DNA of 64,000 nt from Polytrichum commune (lineage: Eukaryota; Streptophyta; Polytrichopsida; Polytrichales; Polytrichaceae): assembly GCA_950295325.1 (NCBI GenBank), contig OX485804.1, positions 5,704,001 through 5,768,000 on the forward strand. The letters run 5' to 3'. Positions 22,841 to 36,700 of this stretch are shown piece by piece. The translations under genes were made by a program, and so were the position numbers. The notes beneath the pieces were generated by a model. It did not search any database and was not told where the DNA came from. It was given only the letters and a program-made list of their open reading frames with translations. Positions within the stretch are counted from its first letter, which is position 1. Every line of letters starts with the position of its first letter.

Positions 22841-25023
22841 TAACTCTATGACCGTGTACCCTCTGAAGTGTAAGGTAGATGGTGCCAAACCCGTCACTTT
22901 AGCACCGACCAATAATAACATTTGCATTCTCGAAATAAATAAATGTTTTTTTGTCAGCAATTGAGGTGGGGTTCCAACTCACCAAAACATGTTTGCAAAA
23001 GTTATAAAGGTTCAACATTTTCTTGGTATATGATCCAAAATCATCAGCACATGAGCTTGATGTTATAATTTTGGACATTCTTATAACCAATCGCTTAATC
23101 AAGCGGATGGCACTTCCAAAAATTATCTTTCAATCTTTACATGTGCAATCAACATGTTCATCCATAACCTATAGTTTAGGTCCATGAGCACACCAATTGT
23201 AATCAATAACCAGCTCGAAGAGGTGGATGACTCACTACTTCTGCAACTCTACTCTCAATGATAATCTACTCTATAATCAATATGTGCTTACTGCACAGCA
23301 TTTTAGGGCATTTGTTTTAACATTGCTGCACGCACACAAAATGACGGTCAATGGGAAGCAAGGGCTAAGGAGCTAGAGGGTAAGGCTACATAATTGAGCT
23401 AGATGCTACTAGTCCATGTCCACATGCCTTCATGAAACGTGCAAGGGGTGGGTGTTTATGCTGCATGCACATTTTGATATTCACACTGTAAGTCCATCCT
23501 CTTTTCGTTTAATATGTACAAATATCCTCCAATCAAGACTCCATTTCATGATAAGGTTTGACTGAATTGGTGGCATGGTTAAAGGGCCTCCTTGTTTTTA
23601 ATACAGTGGGCAACTAGGAAACTTTTCAATGCTTTTGAAGCTTTAAAAGTTATGAGCACGTCCACTCATGAACACATCATGGTGCCCAGTTTGCTCCATG
23701 GAAGTTTTTCCCCAACAGTCCATCACTACAAGACATAATAATGTTTTTCATAATTTTCAATTTTCCTTACTACCTTTTCAATCTCTACACACAATGATAA
23801 TTTTCCTAAGTGAGGGTGCCACATGTCACATGCACATGTGGAGAAGTTGATACAGCACAAAAATAAAGTCAATAACGGGAAGCAAAGTGCATAAATCGAT
23901 AATGTATTGCGGAACTTGTTCATACGTGTTCCCTACACATATGCCTTCACAAAATGCACCTTATTTACATGATCATTGTCTTATAACATAACATGCGTCA
24001 AAGGAAGATGAGACTCCATGTGGGCTTCCACACATGGTGTACATGCAACACAATAAGCCTTCATGGGGTTGTTTTCGTACCTGGAATTGGCATGGACATA
24101 TATTCAGATCACCAGGAACCATGTTAGATTATTCCCTTATTCCTCACATTTTTCTATTGAAGGTGAGGGTTATCAAGTGCCCTCCACGTATGAATATAGA
24201 CATGAGTTTCCAAAACATTGTCCACAACCCTGTTCCAATCTGTAACTCTTCTCAAGATATAAATTTTATATATAATTAATGATTGTATTCAATGACCAGT
24301 ATTCCAGGACTTCAGAATTCTAACTCACATATAAACCATAAAAATGTCAGAGAAGTATTGAAGTGCAATTTGTGCACAATACTTCGCAGGTGGATCTACA
24401 GACTCCTTCCAGATGCTGTAGGAAACATTTGAAACATAAGAATCTTCAAGACACATGAGGGGCTCTCACAAAGTTCGAAATTGATCAAAAGAAAATGTAA
24501 TGACTTCTCCTTGTTGTCTAATTAGTTTTCATGTAAAATTCAGAACGACTTTAACTATCACTCACCAGATGACCTCGATAAATTCCTCTGTACATCTGCA
24601 GCAATCAATCAGATGTCACGATAACGATGGAGGCAGCAGGCCGTCGATATAGTTTCCTCCTTGTTCTGCAGTTCGACATGCCCTTATGAAACCAGAATAT
24701 CTATGGACCTTCCACGATCAATAACACATATGATGCGGGTCCTGGAAGGGTTCAGAACATGATGCAACTGAGATTCCACACTGCAAGAGATCACATGGGA
24801 TGAGGCGTTGGATGCCGTCACCTCAAGCTAACGGACTAATTTGATTATAAAATTTGAAGAACCAGAATGGTAATATTGTACATACAATCAAGGATGCCTC
24901 CATGAAAACTACCCAGTGTCCCCTTTCTGCTGAGTGACACATTGCCTCATTTCTCTCAGACTACAATTCCCTCTCGGGTAGGCAAAGGTGACAACACTTG
25001 CAAGAACCTAGTTGATGCACAAC
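22841..25023. other. Spacer and 3' flank of the peptidoglycan-binding-like gene
   Basis: No coding domain was recognised. Part of the right side is presumably 3' untranslated sequence of the minus-strand gene ending at 25024. No confident polyadenylation signal was assigned. Confidence 0.4.
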
Positions 25024-28000
25024 TCAGAAAGTTACAGTCTGAGCACTACCCTCTTCACGGTTAGTATCCCAGTTTTGATACAGTAAAGCAGCTGCTGCCC
25101 TTGCTGCTACTGAGGAACTGTATTTCTTTCTCAGGGATGCCAGTAATGCATCATGAGATTCCTGTTAACATAACAAGTAACTTGATGAGAATCCTCATAT
25201 TCATTTCACACTTCAATCTCCAACTGAAGAACTCCCAACACGACTAAATTTGCAGGTTGTAGCCTTTTCAACTAACAGCCTTTTCAATCCTAAAATGTTA
25301 CACTATACCAGTGGAACATTATAGATGCTCAAGAGCAGTAGATTAGTAAAATGAGGTTGATAGAAATACAAGGAAATACCTTCAAGACACGCACTTCCTC
25401 TTCCAGAGCAACTGCCGTTTCTTTCTGTAAACAAACAGGTAACCATCATGTCAATTCCAGCCTACACAAATACCCTAGTCCCCAAACTGGTAAATTATGA
25501 ACTTCCTTGATTTTTTGAGCATAAGGTAGGTAAGGGTAGAACCAGTGCTTTCAGGCATGAAAACTTGAGCTACACCATTGCATCATCATTCTAGGTCCCT
25601 AATGTTTTATACATATCTTATAACAATTAGACACAAATGAACATGCTTCAGTCTGTTTTATTTCAGGTAAGATGAAGTAGAACCAAAATACAAGTAAGCT
25701 AAAATTCAGCTCTCAGTGTACGTGACAATTACATGTATCTCAGAAGGATACACTGGCTTAAATCCACAACCAAACTTGATTTTGAAACTCCTAGCACACA
25801 GGGAAAACATGGAGTTTTCTGGTACCTGACGACTTATTTTCACTTGTAACTCTAGGCTCCGTTGTCTCTCTTCAGCCAAAGCTCGCATGGCTGCCTGGCG
25901 ATTCTGTTCAGCAGCTTCAACTGCCTTGCGCAACTCCTCCACTCTATCCCTCATGATGTCCTGCACAAGAGCCCATGACATGGCATACTTACACATTTGA
26001 TTGCAAGAAAATTGGCACTGCAAGTTTATTTGAAAGGTAATCTTGGTACAATAAGATGAATAAAAGGCTTTCATATAGGGTAGAACCAGCTTGATCAACA
26101 ACTTCCCATGTCACCTCTAGATGACATACAAATATGATTTCACATACAGAGATCCGGAAATTCTCATAAGTTAATGTGACTGTGCCTGAAGAAAGGTGAG
26201 ACATAGCAGATGAAACTTAGATGTAACCTACAAACATAAACTGCTTCTAGTTGACCACCCTCACAATATAATTAAAATAATAATAAATCTGTCCACACTA
26301 ACCTCGTCTTTCTCTTGCCAGTCACTGCCATCCCGCTTGGTGCTTCTCTCTGTCATTGACATCTTTGGCTCTGAAGTACCTTCACTAGGGCCTTCCTTGT
26401 CAAAGCTCCTGGAATCCATCATTGGTGAACCGGAGGTGGTTCGCTTTTGCACAAATTTTCCAAATGTTACAGGTTGCCCCAGACCTCTAGGAGTGAACAA
26501 GGCTGAGAGAAGGTTCCGTACAAAGTTAGGCTGCAATTCTTGTGCCTGCTCACTTGAGCTTGGATGAGCCACTCTGCTTTTGGTGGTTTTCTGCGATGAG
26601 TTTGCTGCTCCGTTGGATCTGGTCTTCATGTTCATCTGCTCCTCACCTCGATAACCATTAACTCTGACATTACTCGTACGCTTTGTAGACACCTGACCTC
26701 CAGCATACATGTCATCACGGGGTCCAGAAATGCTCCCATTGCTTGCTGACTTATTAGCACTCTGATCAGATGAAGCTAATGTACGAAATGAAGCACCTTT
26801 TGCTTTAGTTGGGACCTGAGAACTAGACCTACCACGAACACCGGTTGAGTCATTCCTGAAGGGATACATGTGACTAGAGTTTGAATCACCTACAATAACC
26901 TGGCCTTCATACATTATTAACCGCTCTGTTCGACCTGTGCCATCCAATGAACTACTAGGCTTTGATTTTGTTCGAAGCCGGTAATTTGGATACATAAAAT
27001 CATCATCTTCAACTAGTGGCAGATCTAATCCTGGAAACTTTTGAAGGTGCTTTTTGGTACTTCTTGGAGGCCCAGCAGTCATATCATCACGCCAATGTGC
27101 TCTCATAACCCTTCTCCTTACAGGCTGCCCAGGTTGTCCTTTAAACATTCCTACAACAGAATATCCAACACCAAACAGGGCTAAGGCCATCCCAAAAAAG
27201 ACTACAACAATTCCGGCATTTCTTGGTAGCTTCATCGGCAGGTGTCTCCATTGAGGTGCAGAGGTTACTGTTGCAATGAAATCTGACAATGAAAAAATTC
27301 CAGTGAATCAATTGCATTTAGACAAGTGGGACAACTATGTGTAGAGGGTTCTTATCAGCTATGGCAGAAAAATAAGTGGACGATGGACACTATATCTAGG
27401 CTGAACTAGACCAAGGGAAAATCACAAGACGCAACATCTGCATATTGGTTAGATTAAGGACAATCGTGGCAACCAAGGCTGCAATAATAGCCCTATGCTT
27501 TGTCCATAAATGTCTCTAAAAACTAAGAGAATGAATACATAACTAGCAGGAATGGAGAAGACAGATGGAAGTGTGTTTGTACAAATCCTAGCTTCTAGTC
27601 AATTTCTACATATGCATCTTCAGCTGGATAACAAGCACTAAGTTATCAAAATTCTTTGAACTACCTTCACTAAAGCACCACAAAATACTCAAATGCTAAC
27701 CTTGACTTTGAGAACCCATCATCTTCAAAAGCTCTGAAACTCGAATGCCAACCTCTGCCCTTCCAACACTCTGGAAAGGAAAACCACCAACAAAAGACGG
27801 AAACGATTGCCCACTGCAATTTACAATGCTCCCTCCTTCCTGTTGATTAGAAAGGAAAGCATGAGTCCCTCTTAGACCACCACACTGAACTAAATTCAAA
27901 TACACAATACCTGAGAAATGAGTACGATGCTCAAAAACCATATATATATATACTCTCATAACACCATTGAGCTTTCTAGGTGCTACATTTATGCCTGATG

Positions 28001-29386
28001 TAAGAGCATAACTTTGAAACTCACTATTGTTTGAGAACTCTCCGCAGATAAGTGCTTCCAAAGTGCTTGCCGTGATGAGGAGCCCCAGACACCAGTGCTC
28101 AGCACACCGTGTGCAGATTGAAAGTGTTGCAATGCCCTCTTTGTCTCCGGTCCATAAAAGCTGCAAGCATACCGTCTTTGATGATTATGATTGAGAAATT
28201 GGGGAAAAACCTCAATTCAAACATATCTACAAATTCAATTCTGAGTTACTGAATGTCAGAAAACAAGTATAGATGTCTTACCCTGTTAAACCAGTCCGGT
28301 TGGGGAGGTAACCGAACCAATATAATGCTCTCTGCAAATCATCAAAGAATGGGCAGTTAGATGAACTGAAGCTAAATACCTAATGGGCAAGGTTGAGTTC
28401 ATTAAGTAAACCGGACTGTCACAATGTGTAGATTCATGAAAGATCTAGATGCCAGAAGAATAATCCCTCTCCACCATTTCGTCTATGAAGACTACATTGT
28501 GCCAGCAATCTCTCTGCATCATTCCCATTTTGGAAAGCGAACTATAATCTAGCTGAAACCGAGACATTATATCTTCTCAATATGATGGTACAAGTTGTTA
28601 CTGTCCATCCCACTTGAGGTAAAATAACTCAATTAACATAGAGGCATAAGTCCATGACATCACAGAAAAGAATCTATTTCCACTCTGCGATATACTGACC
28701 TGCAAGTCCAAGACCTGGGGTCCAGAGTCCCCTTCCCACATGTCCCCAGAAAACTTCAACTCTTGAATCTTCAGAAGTTCAGATATAGGAATCTCATCAA
28801 CCACCTCCCCAGGAAGCTTTTTAAGCAGCCGTCTTTGCCCTTCTTCATCCTGCTCCTGTTCCTCGAGCAAGGGTACACTAGCTTCTGAAGGCTCTGCTTG
28901 TTTGCCACATCCTGAAGTTCTGCTTACATTACCACTCTTCCCAATGGCCTGCCTCTGCCCATGCACTTGGTCAAATGGTTCCACAGTCTGCCCTTCCCTT
29001 GACGCTTGCATCTCTCCAGGAACTCTCGTGCCATAACACCTTATTCGACATCTCTCTCTTCTTAATTGACCAGACCTTCCTGACTTTCCTCCTACACTAT
29101 TTACACCATCTAGTGACAGACATAAATCTGCAGAAGAAACAACTTTGAGCTTACTATTAATACAAGGTATAAAGCTTAATCTAGAGAGCTTCGATATGTG
29201 TTTGTGGCCAACCCTCCTACCTACAAGATAACCCTGTCTCCGACTCTCCAGCTTGATTGTGTCGATGCCCCACCCCTTGCTCCCACATAGTTCCTTGAAA
29301 ACATATTTACTGGAGGGGCACCGAGGTGGGACATGACCACATAATTTCAGGAGTTTGCCGCAACTTCCACCTGTGACCACCATCAT
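25024..29386 (-). CDS. Peptidoglycan-binding-like domain membrane protein, eight exons, probably plastid-targeted
   Basis: Exons read on the minus strand are 29386-28700, 28331-28282, 28160-28025, 27839-27701, 27282-26303, 25960-25826, 25424-25380 and 25161-25024. All have GT/AG borders and matching phases, giving 769 residues. Residues 1 to about 80 are basic and Ser-rich with few acids, which suggests a transit peptide. Residues about 216-290 (exons 1-3) form a PG_binding_1-type domain: GPQVLDLQRALYWFGYLP, then GFYGPETKRALQHFQSAHGV and a closing ALWKHL. One membrane segment lies near 362-387 (AGIVVVFFGMALALFGVGY). Exons 6-7 (665-724) are strongly coiled-coil (RDRVEELRKAVEAAEQNRQA), followed by an Ala-rich tail. 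Plastid peptidoglycan persists in several seedless streptophytes, but such domains also occur without it, so the ligand is unknown. An exon upstream of 29386 cannot be excluded. Confidence 0.88.
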
Positions 29387-32300
29387 GTATTCGATGTGGT
29401 TCTTCTAAGGCTGACATTTGCACACATTTTTTTATATTAAGCAATATTATCTTGAGGAATCATAAGAAACCAGCTCCCGAATTGAGCAGGTGCCCCTCAG
29501 CCACGAGGGAACCCCGTTGAGTCATGGCAAACTGAATTGCAGGCCCCAGTTCCAGAATTAAGCAGGTTCTTGCGTTGAATGATCTCGGTACTTTATTCCA
29601 ATCTGAAACAAACAAGCACGGTTGAGCAATCGAAAATCATCAATATCGACTGAGGTTTGTCTCAAGAAAGAAGACATTGATATGAAAGCTCTTACCCACT
29701 CAAGAGGATATGAAAATAACCGGATGCACTCTTCACACTCGACACAAATACTGTCACGAGACACTATGGCTTCTTGCACATATCAACCACTTATTAAACA
29801 GGCTTGCCGACGTTTACATTAAAAATAAAAATAAAAAATAAAAATCCCACCATGTAGCAAAACCATGCTTCCAGCTTCAATGATACAACAAAATCCCCAG
29901 ACTTTTACTTCTGTGACAGATAAGCAAGAAGCTCTTAAGTGTAAGGAAAGCGACCAAGTCTCTAAGTATCAACTTCAATCGAAGGTAATGTACATTATAA
30001 ATCCCCAAAAAAAGGACGGAGGAACAACAATGACGCACCCAAGAAGCTTTGAGTGTAAGGAAAACGAACAAGTCTTCTATGTGTCAACTTTAAGCTAAGG
30101 CAATGTATGTACTTATTAATTTACAAAGGTCAGATAACAACTATGATATGCACTAGCCAATTGTGCCTGAGTTCACATTCATTGGCCTTAAAAACACATC
30201 GCTCAGACATAAATAAAATAACATCGGATTTAAACGAAGTTGTAATCCATCATTCTATCAAGGCCTTGCCAAGCAGCGAGATTAGAAACTCACAGAAAGC
30301 GTTCGGATTCTCCAACTGGACTACATCTGTTTAGCATTGCGATTCTTGATGCTGGAGTTCTTTCTTCAGGACAGTCTAATACGAGGTCCGTAACTAGTAT
30401 ATCGAAATTTTAGGAGACAGCAGGGTGGCAATCAGCTACAGTACAAGCACGAAAACGTGAAAAGAAATGTCCTGATGCCAAAGACTGCTCAAATATCCCG
30501 CCCAGCCTTCCAATTTCTGTACTAGAGCTTACACCCTTAGATACAGTGAGAGAAGCGCTCACGTGATCAAAGAGGATACAAGCGACGCAAATACATCGAC
30601 AGGTAAGGAAGAAGGACGAAGAGAGGAGGAAGGTCAGGACAAGATAGGAGATCGCACAAAATATAACAACCCTGATTTCAGATCAAATTGCGCCTCTCTA
30701 TCACTCGACCATGGTGAAAGTTTACTACATTTGGATGAGCTCGCAGTCCTGTTCCAAGGAAATTTTGAGAATGCCAGGAACCGAAGCTGATGTGGCGGCA
30801 ACTGCTAAGTCACACCTGGTACCGAAGACTGAGATAATGAGCTCCCCCGATGTATGTATCATCAGAGAAGGACGAAAGCGCGGCAAACTGTAAAACAGTA
30901 ACAACACCTCACACAATAAAATACTCCCGAGTTTTGCGACCAAGAAACCCGGCACAACCGACGAAGCCTAAACCAAGTCACTGAAAATATGCACACCTTT
31001 AAAGCTCCTCCCTCCCCTACGAAGCGCGGGAAATATCGCCCGCCCGCCCGGCCGCAGCCGCAGCAACAGCCAACAGCAGAATTCCCTACACTCTATCTTC
31101 GCGGCCTTGATGTGCTATTCGCCCTAACTTCACCCGATGGAGGAAGATAACAGAGCAGGCTGCAGAGCATACATTGAATGCCGCCACTGTCAAGCTGCGT
31201 CAGAATCGGCGCCAGGGAAAGAAGACGAAGGAGCAGCACCAGGAACACCTTCCTGACGAGATATTCAACAGCAAATGGATGGATTGCAAGCGCTTGAACT
31301 TACGAACCTCTGTAACTTCTCCTTAGATGTGTACACCCATACATGCACATGCCACTGTACTACTCGGTCGCTGCAGGCCTGGCAAGATTGGCGAAGTCAC
31401 GTGTGAGGGATTGCCATGATGAGCACCGCGGCTGATGAGGTCGCCATAGCCATGGCCATGGCCAGTCTCGCAGCATGCACACAATACCAAGCCTCAATCT
31501 CAAGCGCAACCCCAGCGCCCCTTCCTCTCCCACCCCCTCGGCCACTGGACCTGGCTTACTTCCAGATGTCCATCTCGCATTCGTCCAAACCCTTCGAGGA
31601 CTTCACTTGTGGCTCTCGATTGGGCCCCTTGCTCCGGTCCCACGCCCACGCGTCCCTGATTTGAGATGTCTGCCTTCTCAGGACCTCAATTGGGCCCACG
31701 ACGGGGCGCCTCCCACTCGTCAAACTGTACTCGCTTCGGCCCCCATTTGAGATCCGCATCCACGCGTCCCAAGGATATTGGGGGTCGCACTCTCGACATG
31801 TGGATCGAGCTCTCAACTGGGCCCACGACGGGTCCTTCCTCACACAGTCCGACTGTCCACGTGCAGCTAGGATGGGAGTGGCTGGGACGGGACCTGGGCG
31901 CTCATTGGTCGACCTAGATGCGCCTGTTGGCGTGGATTGGTACTTCAGGGGTCTTGACTTCTTTCTTTAATATATTTTGTGATGTTGAAGGCTTTATGAA
32001 ATTATGAGGTCATGTCCTCATGTGGGATGTGTGGAGGGGGCTATATATGGCTGGCTTGTTGCAAAATAAGTTAACCTTTGGTGCTCCGATTCATTTATTG
32101 AGAGGTCTAAGTTAACGGTGGAGGACTAGATGAGCATTTATGGAGTTGGACATTCAAATCACATGTGCATTGGCTTCTAAACCTTTCTATTGGACTTTAA
32201 CCATGTATGTGAAACAAGGAACGGTGATAAGCGACCGCTACACTAATTTTGTCTAAATTAGTGTGGGTTACCATTCGGAGTTACGTGTTGCTCTAACTCT

Positions 32301-32430
32301 TTACCAACATTATCGTTCTATACGAACTAAGTTAATATCATGTTCTTCAGTGTGCATACTAACAACTTATGTTATTTGGGTCGAAAATGATACTATTGGT
32401 AAAATGTTACAGCAGTGTGTAACTCCCAAA
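29387..32430. other. 5' flank of the peptidoglycan-binding-like gene and GC-rich spacer
   Basis: 29387-30950 presumably holds the promoter and leader of the minus-strand gene. About 31010-31920 is GC-rich, with a duplicated block ACTGGGCCCACGACGGG/ATTGGGCCCACGACGGG at about 31688 and 31816. Short open frames there show no domain. No TATA box or RNA gene was assigned with confidence. Confidence 0.4.
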
Positions 32431-32456
32431 TGGTAGTCCACACTAATCAAACAAAA

Positions 32457-32883
32457 TAGTGTACACCATTTATGGTATTTAGTGCCACATGCGTAAGAGT
32501 GTCACCTCGTGACACTCGGTGTTCAAGTGTGCTTTCTAATATCTCGGCATGAGTTTGCTCAATAGTGTCATGAGATGCATGCCTATGTTACACAATGGTC
32601 TACAAGTTGACTAAAGTGTATGCACATGACACTTGACATTAGTATGCTCCATAATATTTTCCCCTTGCATACTAAAATGCAAAACTATCATCTCAAGACA
32701 TCCCAATATGCTCCGCTAAATGTCATAAAATAAATACTTTTCACTTAAAAGAGTTACATGTGTTGACAAAATAATATCATATCGGCAATCAACAGATGTG
32801 ACACTTTGAAACCTCTAGGCATCTAGTTCAAACCATTTGCAAATACATGTACGTGACACCAAATACCGTAAATGGTGTGTAAT
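32457..32883. mobile_element. Small inverted-repeat element, about 425 bp
   Basis: The left end ACCATTTATGGTATTTAGTG and the right end CCAAATACCGTAAATGGTGT are inverted copies, each extending to about 28 bases. There is no coding capacity, so it is a MITE-like non-autonomous element. Its inner TTTAGTG motif resembles the ends of the CACTAAAT family elsewhere in the window. Confidence 0.65.
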
Positions 32884-33065
32884 CTTACATATGAACCGGT
32901 TGAAATTCAAGATTTCCAAAAAAAGTACCGATCATTTAAGAAGAAAGTAGGTGATATTTCTCAAATTAATGAAGAAAAACCGAAAGATCACAACATGCAA
33001 CCGGTTGAACTTGGAAACACTAGGGTTTTGACCGGCTATGCCCAAAAACCTCCCCGAACACCGAT
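32880..33065. repeat. Dispersed repeat E, copy 1
   Basis: It matches 61546-61730 through ATGAACCGGTTGAA, GAAAAACCGAAAGAT and CTTGGAAACACTAGG, in the same order and spacing. No coding domain. Confidence 0.75.
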
Positions 33066-33773
33066 GTGAAAAAGCTTGCAGATTTTCTTCCTCCACATCT
33101 TGGGAAGTCTACCACGAGCCTGCTTGGGTTATTAATGCATGCCAAATGACACGTCTGACATTAAAAAAAAAAGTACTTGTATTCCCTATGTATGCAAGTA
33201 CTCCACACGAAGAGTCAAAGGATGAGATTGTGTCATGTTTTGATGATTACGCATGTAAGTAGAGAAAGGGGACACGACAGGCAAACGCATACCCTTGATT
33301 GGGAGGGGATCACATCAGCGAATTTTTTTTCACTTTTTACTGGGGGTGAAATGGCTATTATAATGGTTGTTTACATTGCAGTTTCGGCTATGTGAACATG
33401 TAAGGAAATTGTAAACATTGCGATGAAATGTGTGGTAGAATGAAATTGCCGCTATCTAAAATGGACAGTAGAGAAATGCAAATGCGATACTTGTTGTGAT
33501 GCCTTTTGGAAGTTCAACTAAGTGAAAAATAAAAAATATTGCAAGGCCACTATTGGAACAAGGAAATGCAGCAGTAAATATGCGAAATTACATCCCACAA
33601 ATTACGTCACAAAAAATTTAGGAGGAAACCACTTCTTTATTTACAATGGCATGCATCGCCAATAAGCCGTATGAGATGTAGGCTCTTAAAAGTAGAAGTT
33701 ATATAAAATCCTTGTATTCTAAATAGTTATGAAGAAGTGGGAAAAACCCCCTAAATGTCTCATTCTATGCAAA

Positions 33774-36700
33774 TCAAACACCAAGTGCATATCGGTCGCG
33801 CTTCGGCTTGCAAGCTCTCCAATCTGAAACGACATCCTTGTACGGGAATGATATCAATGTGTAATGTTTTTGTGCAAACATTGTTGTAGCAAGAGGTAAA
33901 TGTTCAGTTAAGCAGTTGCGGAGTTTGTTCTTCAAGAAAGAAACATTGGAAAATGTTCTTTCGTCTTCTACACTCCCAAGAACCTACAAAATGGATGCAA
34001 AGAGACAAAGTCAGTAAGAAACCAACTTGCATTCAAGAACATGAATACAAAAAGCATGAGAAATTTTAATGAAGTAACATATTTTCAAAATATAACCCCG
34101 TACCTGGATCATCGCAATTTCTGCGAGCTTAAAGAACTCGGGAAACATACCCTTCAAAGGGGCAGATTATGCCAAGGCACGCCATAGTTTGGTTAAGGGA
34201 TGAATGTGGGTGTCCATGGCCCTCATTGCATGAGAAGAATTATTCGCCATAGCCACAGCAAACCAATGCAACTGCCGATCAAGTGCCATAGCACTCAACA
34301 CTGCTGGACATGTATCACAAACATTTGTAGCGCTAGAGAAATCTTTGGTGTGAGCATATGTTTGCTTTAAAGTGTTCATGTACCCTGTGAGTTTGTCCTC
34401 ATGCCCTGGCTCAAGCCAAAATTGAGGATATACAATGGACAGTGCATCCATTACCTCACTAGGGGGAAACCTACTTCCCAATTCCATCACCATCATGGCT
34501 GCAACATCTGCAATAAAAAACCAACACATTAGATCCATGCTCATGGATGTAAAACCTTGATATAATCAAAAGATGCAAAAACATAAACTAACAAACAAAA
34601 CTAAAAACAAACGCATACCTACAACCTCGACCTTCACCTCCGATATCGTTCTATCAAATAATTCTCTTGTCACAAAACTCCTCAAGTGTGTGACATGATC
34701 AATACAAGTCGCATTGAGGTGGAAACCGACTGAAGTTGACAAATGGGCCTCAAAAACCAAGTGCTCAACACAATCATTCACATCTGGATGCCACCTTAGG
34801 CGGATGCTCTCATGCGAAAGGTCACATATCCTTTTGAAGCATGAAAATGCATCTGAAATGAATGCATTGTTTGTGCAATACAAATCATTCACATCTGAGA
34901 TACAAAGGCTCAATGCCCTTGTGAAATCACATACATATACACTGGGGGATTGTGCAAAGATAACCAAGGCTTTCACAGGCTCTAGAAGAGGTAGCACTGC
35001 AGCCAAGGTCAGTAAAGACTTGATATCAGCCATGAGTTCATAATTTACCTTGGCTGCCGGGATTGTTGGTTTTACAAGATGATCAGAGTACATCTTCACC
35101 AAAAGGGTGCGGTACTCCGACAAAACACGTTTCAATGGACTCAACATTGAAATCCACCTCGTTTTTACATTTTGAAGAATTTTTCTGCCCTTAGACTCAA
35201 ACAATTCAGCAAGTTTTTGGAGCTCCAAATGACGTTTTGGGGACTTACTAAAATACTTGTGCAAAGCAGCTAATAGGGTTTCAATCCTAGCCACCATCTC
35301 CAGATCTGATAGACATTGCACTGCAAGGTTGCTTCGATGTGCCACACAATGCATGCCTTGCATGTGTGGCGCATGAGAAACCTACAGCTTGTTAGTGACA
35401 CCATTTCTCTTCCCTTGCAAAACCGATGCACCATCTGCCCCAAATGCCATGAATCGGCCTCTAATCTGATGTGGGGTTAACCCATCTTCATTAGTGAGTG
35501 TACCAAGAATCATCTTGGTTATATTATCGGCACCACCACCCTCAGTCACACGTTGCAAGCACAACAACATTGGCACTCTTTCCCAATCTTGAATTGTATA
35601 AACATGCATGTTAATCCAAGATTGGTTGTCCGACGTTGTGACTTCATCGCAAGTGATAGAGAAGTAAGGGGCTGTACTTACTACTTCTTTTGTCCTTGTT
35701 TGCACAACGTTAAACAAATTCTCAGCCATTTTCCAACCCGACCCCTCGGTCCAATGCTTCAATGGAACCTGCACATACACTCAAGTGCCATTACTAACCA
35801 ACACGATGTTTCAAAACAAAATTAATAACATGAGCAACTGAAACTGAAAGGAAATGAAGGATTCTGACCTTAGGAACGCTCAGAAATTGTAACAGCTCCT
35901 TCATGGGTGGATATTCTGTCATAGGTCTTCCAAATTGTAACAAGTGGAAGATGACTGCCATTTGCACTTCCTTGCGTTTTGGAGGAGCCCCAGCTGTAAC
36001 TAGGGTTCCAATATCATTAACAGACAGTGCTGCAAATGTCCTCTCAGCACGCTTGTGGACGGAATTTTGGTCCCAATACCATTCACATTTCTTCACCTTC
36101 AAAGAAGGTAAGTCGCTGAGTGCTCTCTTCCATCCTTGGTGTTTTTCCAGGTTGTCATCTTTTGCATCCAGTATTTTGTCTCTGCCATTTACTTTAGAGC
36201 AGATGATACATCGAACTTTGTCAAATGTACCATCCCCTTCAGGGTCCTGTTGAGACCATGAGTATTTTGTTGCCCAATTTTCTTGAAATCTGCACCAAAA
36301 CCACCTTAAACCAGTGAGAAACAAGACATCATCAAAAACATATCCTCAAAATGCCAAAAAAAATCCCCATAGGAAGTGGCCCCTAAACCCATAATGTTTG
36401 GGGAGACACGTGCGTGGCGGGTTTGGGTCGGGTATAACCCCCCCCCCCCCCGTCTAGAGGAGGTAGAGGCCACATGTAGGCCCTTCCAGTATAGGCCAAG
36501 AATAAAAAGTTTCACAAGTTTTACAAGAAAAAAACGTGGCCTCAACCGGTAGGGCCTAATCATTTTTTTCTTGTGAAAACTTTTTATTCTTGGCCTACAT
36601 GAAGGCCTAAACTTGACCTCTACCCGCTCCACCTCCTCTATACGGGGGGGGGGGGGGGGGGGGGGGTTTATACCCGACCCAAACCCGCCACGCACGTGTC

